Source of the DNA: Garcia nutans
Taxonomy: Eukaryota; Streptophyta; Magnoliopsida; Malpighiales; Euphorbiaceae
Direction of reading: 5' to 3'
Assembly: GCA_947685225.1 (NCBI GenBank)
Contig: CANTUV010000003.1
Coordinates: 8,316,001-8,380,000 of the forward strand
DNA length: 64,000 nucleotides
The notes under the pieces are model-generated. The model saw nothing but the letters and a program-made list of their open reading frames with translations. It ran no database searches and was not told where the DNA came from. Positions 43,965-55,424 of this stretch are shown here, one piece after another; position 1 is the stretch's first letter, and each line of letters begins with the position of its first letter. The position numbers and the translations under genes are program-made.

Positions 43965-46900
43965 ATTCTCTCCCCCTTAAATAATTTCGTTCTCGAAATT
44001 ATTAGTACCATAACAATCCATTCTTAACAAAATACTATCTTAACTCCTATATGAAGTTAATTATAGTATTAAGTTATTATGTCATCAAATCATATAACTT
44101 CAACTCTCCCCTTTAGAATCAACCACCTTATTTAAACTCCATAATTCATCATTCTATATATCTCTATATTTTCATACTTTCTTGATCAAACATTCTGAAA
44201 GATCTCATTACACTGCTTATTAATGTCTTTGTACAAGAATCAGTTTATTTTATAGTACACTTATGCTTCATCCAATCTTTATATTTAATATATATATTGT
44301 TCCTTCACCTCTTTAATATTACTCTCTTAGCTTTACCCTTAAAAGCCATTGGTTTATATCTGAGCATTAATTATCCCGTCATTACAATCACTGTCTAAAT
44401 AAACATTTATCAAACCTCAATGGATAACAAGATCCTTATTTTTCACAAAGAGAGTTACTTCTTTAGCATACTTTTCACTTAACTTACATATTAATACATT
44501 ACCTTTCAACTTATTTTATAAATAACCATTCTTTTCCCTTTTTATCATGATTTATAACTACTCTAACTCCATACTTTCATGTCCAATCACACTTTAAAAT
44601 TTTACATCATATACATTATCATATAAATATTTGTACTCTTGGTACAACTATACATATTGCATCTCAATGATGATTCATAATCTTAGCCAAATCCAGATCA
44701 AATGATCTATCTGTCACAATATACCCACATTCCAATCTTGTTCAAGTCCAATCAACGATTAATTTATTTAATTTATCATGAAATTTCACAATATTCATAT
44801 ATATATATAACCTAATTCCATTAGGACAAACTTATATACAATTCCTGATCTCTTCCAACCCATATTCAGTTAAATTATCATGATAACAAATCACTTCAAA
44901 TTATCTTTTAATATTCACATAGTTTATTCTCTATTATCTTATTATAATTCCCACCAATTCTCATAATAATTTTATACCATACTTACTATCTACAATTCAT
45001 TCACTTAAACCTCAAATTAAGTACCATAAACATATTCAGTATAACTTTCATTCATTTTTTATAATTTCTCCCTTTTTAATATCTCTTCACATTTCCTACC
45101 ATTGGTATATTTATTTTGATTACCTTTTTGTCATATTATCCATAACTCAACACATTTCCATAATTTCCTTTTTCTCTCTTTACCTTCATAATTATAACCA
45201 AATTCTTAACATCAAATGATAAGGTACAACTTTATCCATCATAACTTTTAACTATACTTCTCAAACATAATTTCAACCTCACCAAATCTGTATTACAATC
45301 ATTTTATCTAAGATCCAAATCCATGGATAACAATTTAACCGATCAAATATACTGAACAAAACACATGGCTTTAAGAGATTAATATTCAAGCCTGGAACTT
45401 TCAAATCAATACTGTTCTTTTATAATTCTATTCTCAATCTTTACAAATACAAAGCTAAGGTATATCTCAAGAATCATATATTCCTTCTTTACATTTTTGT
45501 TATATCAGAAGTTAATACATTCCAACTCCGTTTCAAACCAATTTGCACTCGATTATAAAATCTTTATCCACTTAATTTCTGTTTCAACAACATTACTATA
45601 TACATATTCAATCATATACAATTCCTATACAATTTCTATTCGTCACTTCATTTTTAATCCATTTACAATCTCTTATAATATAATTACATAGAATTTTTCA
45701 TATGTGATTACTTTGGGACTCTAAATATCATATGATCATTAAGTTCAAGGCTCACTATAACAATTTCCACTGTCAAATTTTACTCAAGTCCATTCCATTC
45801 TCACTTCCATCACATGATCCATTTAACTTTACACAGTTCAAAACCCAATCTCTCTTAGGTTCACTAATACACACAACACCATTTCCATATCACTAATTCT
45901 ATAATTATACCACCTACATATTCATAGGTCACCTTCATATCATATTTTCATCCATAGTGAAAAACTCATTTCACATTTCATATACATGTATACACTTAAT
46001 CATATGCTCTTATTTTATTTCCCTTTTTCATACATTCAATACACATTTAATGTTTATCACTTTCTCTTAAACACTATCATTCTCATTCTCCCCATATGAT
46101 ATAAAGTATTTGTTCACACAACAAATATATATATTCCGACTATAATAACACTTCATATCCATCTCAGTCACATTCCCAATGTGACATCTCTTTCACTTTT
46201 ATCTTTAAAAGCATTTAATATACTTCCATATCCATTTTTACCCTTTGCAATAAAATGACTTAAAATAACTCATTTTCATTTGCTTATCTATACTTCCAAA
46301 CAAATTCTCATACTATCAATCACATTACTCAATTCATAATACTTTCATGTGCAATATTAGCGATTGCACCTAACTCATGCATTGAATATACATTAAACTA
46401 TCAATTTGCCAAATAATCTTTATCAAATTCCACTAAAACTTGAACTTTTCAACTTACTACTCTGCTTAAACTTCAATTTGCCAAACTCATCTTTTCTTAA
46501 TATCACTTTAAAAACATCTTATATATATATCACAAAGCAATATCAAAACATATAATTTTCACAATTATCAAGCTCACTTCAAAAATCTCAAATATCACAT
46601 ATTTTCATCATTACTATGAGTTTTCACAATATCCAAGCATCTCACCTTTCAAACATTGAATTCACAATGTTTGCATTAAAACAACAATACCAATTTATAT
46701 TCTTACTTAACCAATATTATCTCTTTTTCCTTTAAACAAAACCTTAACTTTATATATATATCCCAAACTTTAAATAATCACACTTTATCTATACAAATCA
46801 ACTCATTCAATATTCCACCATACTCTCCTCATTTAAATAACATAACTTTCAGTATTAACAATCCAACAATATTTCCTCTGTCTAGCAAACCCAACATTAG

Positions 46901-47368
46901 CAAACCCAACATAAACTTTATTATAAATAGGTTCAAAGTGTAGAAGAAAGAGTACATACTCTTATCTTGATTTGATTTCAACTCATTTTCAACTTTATTC
47001 TTCTTTTCATTTCTTTATGTTTCAATTCACATTACATTTCACAATTCGTTTCTCATAATCAATTAGGCACTATGCCTCAATTATAATTCATTTCCAACAT
47101 CATTGCCAACAATCATGGTTTCTCATCACATCAAAATAGTATACACATATATCATCAACTATATTGAACATCTCTTATAACACAAATATTCTACAATTCA
47201 TATAATGCCACATCCGAGACCAACCTAGGTGTCAATGCATATGCATGTATTACAAATTTCATTTCAAAACTTTTCCTTTTTACTTCTATTTAAACTTTTC
47301 AAAACTTTTTTCTTTTTAATTTCACTTAGGCCGAGAATCTCGAACCTAAGCTCTGATACCAAAATAAT
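43965..47368 (-). other. Interior of the non-autonomous element, no coding capacity seen
   Basis: 3.4 kb, very AT-rich. Polypurine tract and TTCGAGAACGAAATT (a Tekay 3' untranslated landmark) at the left end, primer site at the right end. No gag or pol motif was recognised in any frame; the longest open stretch (45497-45691, 64 codons) is Ile/Tyr/Ser-rich and not convincing. Confidence 0.8.
47343..47361 (-). promoter_or_regulatory. Primer binding site of the non-autonomous element
   Basis: On the minus strand TGGTATCAGAGCTTAGGTT, seven bases from the LTR end, fits the initiator tRNA-Met 3' end for its first 12 bases. Confidence 0.88.
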
Positions 47369-48244
47369 TGTAACACCCCGATACCCCATATAAGTACTAT
47401 ACATATACCCGGTATATATACAGTAAGTATATAAAGTATAAGGATGTCACTTTTTTGTTGCAATTTAAAAAAAAACCTTAACAGCATTCAAACCACAACA
47501 CATTCATTTTCAAAGAACATTTACAAAATCATTATATTTTTACAAATCTTACATACATATAACAATCTTATCTTTATTAAATCCCCATTTATACATATGA
47601 ATATATAAATCAGAAATACATCATAAATAAAAGTTATACATGTATGCATCACCCTCTAGTTGGTCTCGACAAACTCTTACTTTTCTCGTGGCATAACAAA
47701 AGACTTCATATCTTCCACCTAGTTACCTGCGCAAGTACACATCCGCGCTAAGCCCGAGAGCTTAGTAGTACAAATATAAAATATAAACTTATATTATAAA
47801 CATTCTAACATATAATGATATATCAATTTCATGTACCATTAGTTTCTTATCACGTTTTCCGTTTTTTATTACACCTTTTATATATCTTGACTAATTTCAT
47901 ATAATATATGCATATATACACATTTATCTCACTAACCATAATCCATTACTAATTCTTACAATCACTATATCAATACACACATGATATATTATATCTCATG
48001 ACATTATTTTATTCACAATTCACCAATCATGATTCATCATTTATACTCACAATCAATATTGCTATACACACAATACATATCATACTAATCATGAATCACA
48101 TTCCAATGAAGATAATCATTATCATCAATCACAATTCATTTACATATTATACTTCATATTATTATTTCAATATTTATATCATCATCTATTATACACATTC
48201 AAAGTTTCTCAATATAGCCAACAACTATAACATCATATACGAAC

Positions 48245-48640
48245 TTTCCCCCAACCTGGTCGGTTGCCCACTGGGCCTCAGGCCACTGCCAATCCCAGGG
48301 GTCCGCAGGAGGCAGATAAGTACTTATAAAACTACCAAATACGATCCTTCCCCCAACCAGGTCGGTGGTCCAAGTTTGGTTGCCCACTCATAGGGTCTGC
48401 ATGGTTCCGCAGGAGGCAGATAGGAACGTATAAGACTATCAGTAATGTACCTTTCCCCAACCAGGTCGGTAGTCCAAGTTCGGTTGCCCAACCACAGGGT
48501 CCGCATGGTTCCGCAGGAGGCAAAGAGGTACATATAATACTGACTGTACTGAACCTTCCCCCCAACCAGGTCGGTAGTCCAAGATCGGTTGCCCAGCTCT
48601 CTGGGTCCGCATGGTTCCGCAGGAGGCAGATAGGTTCGCT
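48245..48640. repeat. About 103-bp tandem repeat in LTR, uninterrupted copy
   Basis: Four units begin near 48245, 48348, 48452 and 48555. Each contains AACCAGGTCGGT, GTTGCCCA, GGGTCCGCATGG and CAGGAGGCA. Confidence 0.9.
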
Positions 48641-49411
48641 CATTTATATCTTTTAACATTACTTTCTCAATCCATTTCTATCATTATCAAATAGGCAAAC
48701 ATACCTCAACAATCTTATTTGTATAATCATAGCCATTCACAATAGCTTCTCATCACATTATATCTCAAATCACATTTTACACTTTATCATTCAAGCATAC
48801 ATAATCAATTTCATTACACATGTATTTTAAATTCATTATCATATAAACCATATGTCCATTTATTTCATTTCCATCATTTCTCAAGACACATTAATACCAT
48901 TCTGTATTAAAACATTTATCACAACCAATTGCATTGCATATACCTTAAGAATGATCATCATTTCTTTCTATCTTATATGATAGCAATTTACCTTACTCAT
49001 TTACATCCATCATATAATAGATTATTTACACATTCATCCAAATGTGTTAAGGTTCAAAGACATATAGAGATATACAATCAAATAAGGATTATGCGTACCT
49101 TTTTAATGATCTTCATATCCTTAACATCATTTAATCATCATCTTAATCAAATTATATTAACAATATAATAAACCACTTAACACATTTGCAAACATATGTG
49201 TTAAGTCTCAAGTCATGTAAATAAATACAATCATATAAATTGGTACTTACCACAAAAACTACTCCCATCAATCTCTACATTTCCTTTTTCCAAGAATTCT
49301 CCACATTAGGTTAATGCAACACAATTTCTTCAAAACCTAATCCAAAGATAGTTATTCCCATAAGAACATAAGAATGATAATTAATTAGAGCAACCTTAAC
49401 ACAAGACACGC

Positions 49412-49747
49412 CCACCAACACGTTCACCAACACGGGCGTGTTCATCAATCACTTTTCTCACAGTAGCTAACACACTCAAGGGACACGGCCAAGCTTGTGG
49501 CCGTGTCTCCCAACACATGCTCCAACACGGCCAAGACTCCCCTAGCTTGGCCGTGTCTCTCAACCAAAAGAGGCAGTGACAGACACGGCCAAGCCAGTGG
49601 CCGTGTCTCTCAACACCAAAAATCCAGTAGCAGACACGGGCAAGTGACACGGCCGAGACAGTGGCCGTGTCTCTCCAAAATGATCCAACACGGCCGTGTC
49701 TCCCATCATCCTGGCCATGTCTCACAAAAGGTAAAGATTTCAAACAT
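49412..49747. repeat. CACGGCCAAG hairpin cluster in the 5' LTR
   Basis: The same block as 42925-43275 with a few C/T or G/A differences, such as CACGGCC against CATGGCC in single units. Confidence 0.85.
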
Positions 49748-50089
49748 GGCACACATCATGTATTTTATGCATTTCAACTTCAATAAACATAAACATACAT
49801 CAATCAATCAATTCTCCATCTCATATATATAAAATCTTTACTAACCAATTTCAATAATCCATCATCAACCTCACAATTAACCTTATTAACATCATCTAAC
49901 TATCAATTCAACATATCTATAATCTTAATCTTTCATTAGCATCACCATCACACCAACCATATCAAATCCAACTCAAACAATAGAAATCAAAACAAAGAAT
50001 TGAATACTTACTTGAATATCTTGTCAAATCTTCAATCTCTACCTTCAATTCTCTTAAAACCCCATGATTTTGATGAAGATCATCACATC

Positions 50090-50126
<37 letters not shown>

Positions 50127-50187
50127 CAAAACCAAAAGAAGAAGAAGAAGAAAGAAAATATCTTTTTCCTCTTCTCACGTTCACCAC

Positions 50188-50220
<33 letters not shown>

Positions 50221-50758
50221 TTCCAAAAATCCTCCACCACACCTCATTCTTCTCTTGACTTTCTTTTGATCAATTTATATGTTATATATATTAACATATA
50301 TACAACATATACATTCCATTAACACAATCATTTCCTTTGCAACAACATATATGTATATTTAATTCAAATCAAACAACAATTGTATTAAACTTCTAGGGCA
50401 TACATTGGGATATTACAGTCCCAGCTTGATAGTATACCTACAGTTTTTGAGTTTTTAGATGTTTTCGCTGATGAGTTGCTAGGGGTACCTCCTGAGAGAG
50501 AGGTGGAGTTTGTTATTAATCTGATGCATGGTACCACTCCCATCTCTATTGCCCCTTATTGGATGGCACCTACAGAGTTAAAGGAATTAAAGGTGTAGTT
50601 GCAGGAGTTACTTGGTAAAGGGTTCATCCGCCCTAGTGTGTCACCATGGGGAGCACTTATCCTGTTTGTGAAGAAGAAGGATGGCATTTTGAGATTATGT
50701 ATTGATTACAGGTAGTTGAATAAGGTGACCATCAAAAACAAGTACCCATTACCTCAGA

Positions 50759-52467
50759 TGCTTTATTAGTTTTTGTCCTCAAATTGCTATTTATTTATTA
50801 TGATAATTATTGCTTTCTTTATGCATTTTGGTAGTTTTAATCTGTTTATTTAGTGATTTTAGCATTTTGGTAGTTTTAATTTATCCCAGTATTTAGATCA
50901 TTTTTATACTAGTTTTTAGTATGATGTTTATGTGTTTTTAGTTAATGTTTCATTTGATTTTTGTTTAAAGTTTGTTTTAAGTGTTTGTTTTAGGTTAAAG
51001 TGCAAAAACTCCCTTGGAAGATCAAAACAAAGAAAGAAGAGCATGAATCAAGCAAGACATGGCCATGCCAAATCAAGCTTGGCCGTGTCACCTCAAAGGA
51101 AATTTTGGCAGAAGCTGACACGGCCAGGAGACACGGCCAAGCCACTGGCCGTGTCTCACCTAAAGACCAAAACCAAAGAAACTAAAGAAAGAAAAAGAAA
51201 AGAAGGAAAGAAATGGCAGTAAGTGACATGGCCAATAGGCTTGGCTGTGTCACTCTCATCTCCAAAGAATAAAGAAGAGCAAGGAGAAACAGAAGCTGAC
51301 ACACTCAAGTGACACGGCCAAGCTCCTGGCTATGTCACACGGCTAGTGGCTTGGCCGTGTCCCATCCTAATACAAAGAACAAGGAAGAACCAAAAAAAAG
51401 AAACAGAAGCTAACGAACCCAAGAGACACGGCCAAGCTACTGGCCGTGTCACCCCATGAGACGAAAGAAAGAAAGAAGACATGGATTTTTAGCGAAGGGA
51501 TTTGTATAAATAGATAAGATTAGGGCAAGAGCATAGTAGGGATACTTTCAGCCATTCTTTATTTATTTTTTTTTTGTTATCTGAGATTGATTTCACTTTG
51601 ATTCAAACACTCTAGATCAAATTATTTCTAGCCATTAAATTATTCTTTTAGCAAAAATCTGAGCAAGAGATTCTTCAGAAGCCAAAGGAAAATTGTAATT
51701 GGGTTTTGTTCTTAAACTCTATTTCTTAAGTTTCATTGAAATTTTATTTATGAATTCTCTAATGTCTAAATTAAGATGAATTTGTTTGATAGCATTACTA
51801 TGAACTAATTTTGATCTAGTATAGGGTTTGTATGAATCTACTATGATTGTATGAACTGGTTATTTATCTTAATTGATTTATTTCTTTTATCCTTAATTGA
51901 ATGGATTAATGTTAATATATAATTGATTGGCCACCAATTATGTATTTTAGGTATTTAGATGAAGGATTGAGAAATGAAATCTAATACTGAAATAATTTAA
52001 TTAGGGACTTGGGTGAATTAGAAATATAAACCTAAGGAAAAGATCATTTTGATTGTAGTAAGATTAATTGAAAAAGGATTGAATGCGAGAGCTTATTTCC
52101 TTAATTTGATTAATTAAGTTGCTTGAAATCTGATCTTTGAAATTAAATCAGTTGAGAGGAATAGCCATTCATACATATAAATTAGTAGAGAAGTGCAAAC
52201 CCTAGGCTTTTCTATTAAGTGAATCAATATATATTGTTCAGTTTTCTTTCATTTTTATAAATTCAATTCCTTTCTGTTTTCGTTAGTTGTTCAGTAATTT
52301 AATTTTATAAATCAAAGACTATTAATTGATAACTTGTTTTTACGATTTGATAAATAATTAGCTTATCTAGCTTCCTTGTGAGACGACCTTGAGGTGTTCA
52401 CTGAAATACTACAGCAGCCTCGTATACTTGCTAGTGTAGCTTTAGTAGTGTTTATTAGAGCGCAACA
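50759..52467 (+). mobile_element. Family A solo LTR
   Basis: 1709 bp, TGCTTTATTAG to GAGCGCAACA, flanked by TCAGA at 50754-50758 and 52468-52472, inside the RT reading frame just after KYPLPQ. There is no internal region, so it is a solo LTR left by LTR-LTR recombination. It carries the hairpin cluster (51050-51460), TATA box TATAAATAG (51505-51513) and the terminal CTCGTATACTTGC segment. It matches 1-1326. Confidence 0.93.
51050..51460. repeat. CACGGCCAAG hairpin cluster upstream of the LTR TATA box
   Basis: About five inverted units, for example GACACGGCCAAGCC..TGGCCGTGTC near 51132-51158 and GACACGGCCAAGCTACTGGC near 51424-51443. The cluster ends about 45 bp before the TATA box. Confidence 0.85.
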
Positions 52468-53195
52468 TCAGATAGATGATCTCTTTAATCAGTTAAAGGG
52501 AGCATTAGTATTCTCTAAGATTGATCTAAGATCAGGATAACATCAGTTGAGAGTTAGAGATGTTGATGTACCCAAGACAGCATTCTGCACAAGGTATGCC
52601 TATTATGAGTTTCTGGTTATGCCCTTTGGATTGATGAATGCACCAGCAGCATTTATGGATTTGATAAATTAGGTGTTTAGACCATACTTAGATCAGTTTG
52701 CAGTGGTCTTTACTGATGATATTCTGGTGTATTCGTATGATGAAAAAGATCATGATAGGCATCTGCTAATTGTATTGCAGACTTTGAAAGAGAAGTAGTT
52801 GTATGCTAAGTGGTCTAAGTGTTAGTTCTGGCTTGATCAAGTAACTTTTCTCAGTCATGTGCTTTCAACAGAGGGTATTAGAGTGGATCCGAGGAAAGTT
52901 TGAGGCTATCTTGAGTTGGAGTCCACTAATGACTGTGACAGAGGTTAAAAGTTTTCTGGGATTGGCAGGCTATTATCATCGGTTTGTGAAAGGTTTTTCT
53001 ATGATAGCTACACCACTCACCAGATAGCTTTGGAAAGGAGTTAGATTTGCATGGATAGATCAATGTCAGGCAAGTTTTGAGTAGTTAAGGGAGATGTTGA
53101 TTCAGGTGCCTATCCTTACCCTGCCTATGGAAGGTAAGCCTTATGTGATATATAGTGATGCTTCACATAGCGGTTTAGGTTGTGTTTTGATGCAA

Positions 53196-54487
53196 GATTG
53201 AAGAGGATGATATTAGAGGAAGCACATCAGTCATTTTATGCTTTGCACTTTGGAAGTACTAAGATGTATCAAGATTTGAAGAAGCATTATTAGTGGTCAG
53301 GTTTGAAGAGGGACATAGCAGAATTTGTATCCAAATGTCTCACTTGCTAGAGAGTGAACGTTGAGCACCAAGTTCCTTCATGGTTGCTTCAGCCATTGTC
53401 AGTACTAGAGTGCGAATGGGAGAAAGTGATGATGGATTTTGTAACTGGACTACCTTTGACCAAGAAGAAGCATAATGCAATCTGGGTGATAGTTGATTGG
53501 ATGAAGAAGACAACTTAATTTTTTCCAGTTCTGATGGATTTCTCACTTGAGAGGTTGGTTGAGCTGTATATTAGTGAGATAGTGAGGTTACATGAGGTCC
53601 CAGTTTCTTTGGTGTCGGACCAAGATCCTTGGTTTACATTGAGGTTTTGGAGGATGTTTTGGGTTTTCAGTTGTATTTTAGTACTACTTTACATCCTCAG
53701 ACAGATGGTCAGTTCGAGAGAGTGATACATATTGAGGAGTTGTATCATTGATTTCATTGGGAGCTGGGATAGGTTCTTTCTACTTATTGAGTTTTATTAT
53801 AACAACAGTCATTAGTCCAATATTGGAATGGCACCTTATGAGGCCTTATATGGTAGAAAATATAGGATACCTTTATGTTGGGATAAGGTTAGAGAAGGTC
53901 AACTGGTTGATCCCAATTTGATTAAGGAAATGGAAGAGAAAGTGAAGGTGATTCGGGATCATCTAAAATAGCTTCAGACCGACTTAAATCCTATACATAT
54001 TTAAAGAGAAAAGATATAGAGTTCAGTGTGGGAGATAAATTTTTCCTGAACGTGTCTCCATGGAAGAGAATTCTTAGATTCGGTTGCAAAGGGAAGTTGA
54101 ATCCTCATTTCATAGGACCATATGAGGTTCTGGAGAGAGTTGGTCCAGTGGCTTACAGATTGGCTCTATCATCTGAGTTAGATCGGATACATAATGTCTT
54201 CCATGTATCTATGCTTCGAGATATAGGTTATACCCATCTCATAACTTGTCAATGGAGTCCATTGAGGTGAGTCCGGTTCTGACTTACGAAGAAGAACCAG
54301 TGGCGATTTTGGCATGAGAGGTGAAAGAGTTGAGAAATAAGAAGGTGCCACTTATGAAGGTTCGTTGGAGGAATCATACCACTGAGGAGGTGACATGGGA
54401 GAGTGACTAAAAGATGCGGAGTTAGTATCCTCAATTGCTCCATAGTTAATAGTAAGTAATTCTGCGAACGAAATTTTTGGAGAGAAT
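53196..54487 (+). pseudogene. Tekay integrase remnant of the old element
   Basis: RMILEEAHQSFYAL, KMYQDLKKHY, CLTC (zinc region), then MDFVTGLPLTKKKHNAIWVI and MDFSLERLVELYISEIVRLH. The C-terminal region has FSVGDKFFLNVSPWKRILRF, NPHFIGPYEVLERVGPVAYR and a chromodomain-like end (EVTWESD-type). Stops and frame changes occur throughout (near 53291, 53347, 53516, 53812). It ends at a short purine tract (GGAGAGAAT, 54479-54487) before the 3' LTR. Confidence 0.85.
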
Positions 54488-55424
54488 TGTAAAATCTCTA
54501 ATTTTTAACAATTAAATAAATTAAATTAAAATTAAATACATAAATTAAATAAATAAATTAAATGGAAAATTGAAGGATTTTAAGTGAAAAAATAGAATGT
54601 ATATGTGAAATATATATGAAATATACATAAAGTATATAAAAGTTAACACGAAGTCAACATTTTTAATAGAAAAGTCAAAGTCAAGTGGTAATTTTATAAA
54701 TATACTTTGAACATTAAAATTAATTTTGTATGGAAGATGTAATTTAGGGTTTTTATTAAATAAATAAATAATAGATTAAAAATATAATAAAAAAATATAT
54801 ATGTGGTTAAAATGAAAGTGGAAAGAAAGAGAAAACAAAAACTGATTTTCATCTTCTTCTTCTTCCTTGCAAGGATAGACCTCCATAGCTTCAAGGGACA
54901 AGATTTTTCTTCTTCCAATCTCCATTAATTGAAAGAAATTCAAGGTTTCAAGTGAAGTTTTAGTGATTTCCTCTTCAATTAGTAAGTTTCTAACTTCTTT
55001 CTTTGGATTTCCATGACATTGAGAATATGTTGATTTTGAATTTTTGGAGTAGTATGATTTAATTACTTAATTGGGAATGAATAAAGTTATTTTGAGTAGT
55101 AATTAATGATTTTAAGTTTGGATTGAAAAAATGGTTAAGTTTGAGTTGAGTTGGGTGGAGAGAGAGAATTTAGGGTTATGAAACGTATGAATTTTTAAAA
55201 TCATGAGTTTTAATTGTGCAATTTGATTCCAAATGTGTTGTTTTCTTGAATAAACAAGGTTTTTAAAGTCAAATGATGGATTTAGTTAAGTTTGGATAGA
55301 GATTGGATGAGGTAGTGTTGATTTAGGGTTTTGGAAATTGAATTTTCAAAGAATGATTAATTGTTTGATTTTAATATTTAAATAATGATATTTAATGATA
55401 TAAGTGATGAAAATAAGCTTGGAT
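54488..55424 (+). repeat. 3' LTR of the old Tekay element, partial
   Basis: TGTAAAATCTCTAATTTTT onward matches 33735-34720 at roughly 90% by eye. It is interrupted after AAGCTTGGAT by the minus-strand Tekay element; the rest lies beyond the window. Confidence 0.88.

Larger units (their letters stand above)
37802..50417 (-). mobile_element. 12.6-kb non-autonomous LTR element (LARD-like), minus strand
   Basis: Two very similar LTRs (37802-43964, including a 3087-bp solo LTR, and 47369-50417) enclose 3.4 kb. The flanks are GTCCC at 37797-37801 and 50418-50422. The primer site (47361-47343, TGGTATCAGAGCTTAGGTT) and polypurine tract (43981-43965, GGGGGAGAGAAT) give minus-strand orientation. The interior has no recognisable gag or pol. 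LTR starts, primer site and polypurine tract resemble the Tekay elements in the window, which might supply proteins in trans. It sits in the protease/RT junction of the old Tekay element. Confidence 0.92.
47369..50417 (-). repeat. 5' LTR of the non-autonomous element
   Basis: 3049 bp, same ends as the other LTR. It contains four 103-bp repeats (from about 48245), the CACGGCCAAG cluster (49412-49747) and the microsatellites (50090-50219). On the minus strand it is the promoter LTR. Confidence 0.92.
50418..53195 (+). pseudogene. Tekay reverse transcriptase remnant, interrupted by a solo LTR
   Basis: Continues the pol interrupted at 37801: FLDVFADELLGVPPEREVEF, GFIRPSVSPWGA, LFVKKKDG, then after the solo LTR LKGALVFSKIDLRSG and FLVMPFGLMNAPAAFM. 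The catalytic box reads FTDD where FIDD is usual. Several stops (near 50599, 50716, 52537, 52799) and a frame break near 52900 follow. The start of RNase H (LPMEGKPYVIYSDASHSG, then GCVLMQD) ends at about 53195, where most of RNase H is missing and the integrase zinc region follows. Confidence 0.85.
33735..55424 (+). mobile_element. Old plus-strand Tekay element, split by nested insertions
   Basis: 5' LTR 33735-36633, degenerate primer site, short gag remnant, protease to 37801, RT from 50418, integrase to 54487, and 3' LTR from 54488, cut at 55424 by a further element. The two LTR starts differ at roughly one base in ten, so this is the oldest layer of the nest. The coding part is broken by a 12.6-kb insertion (37802-50417), a solo LTR (50759-52467), an internal deletion at about 53195 and many stops. 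Confidence 0.88.
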
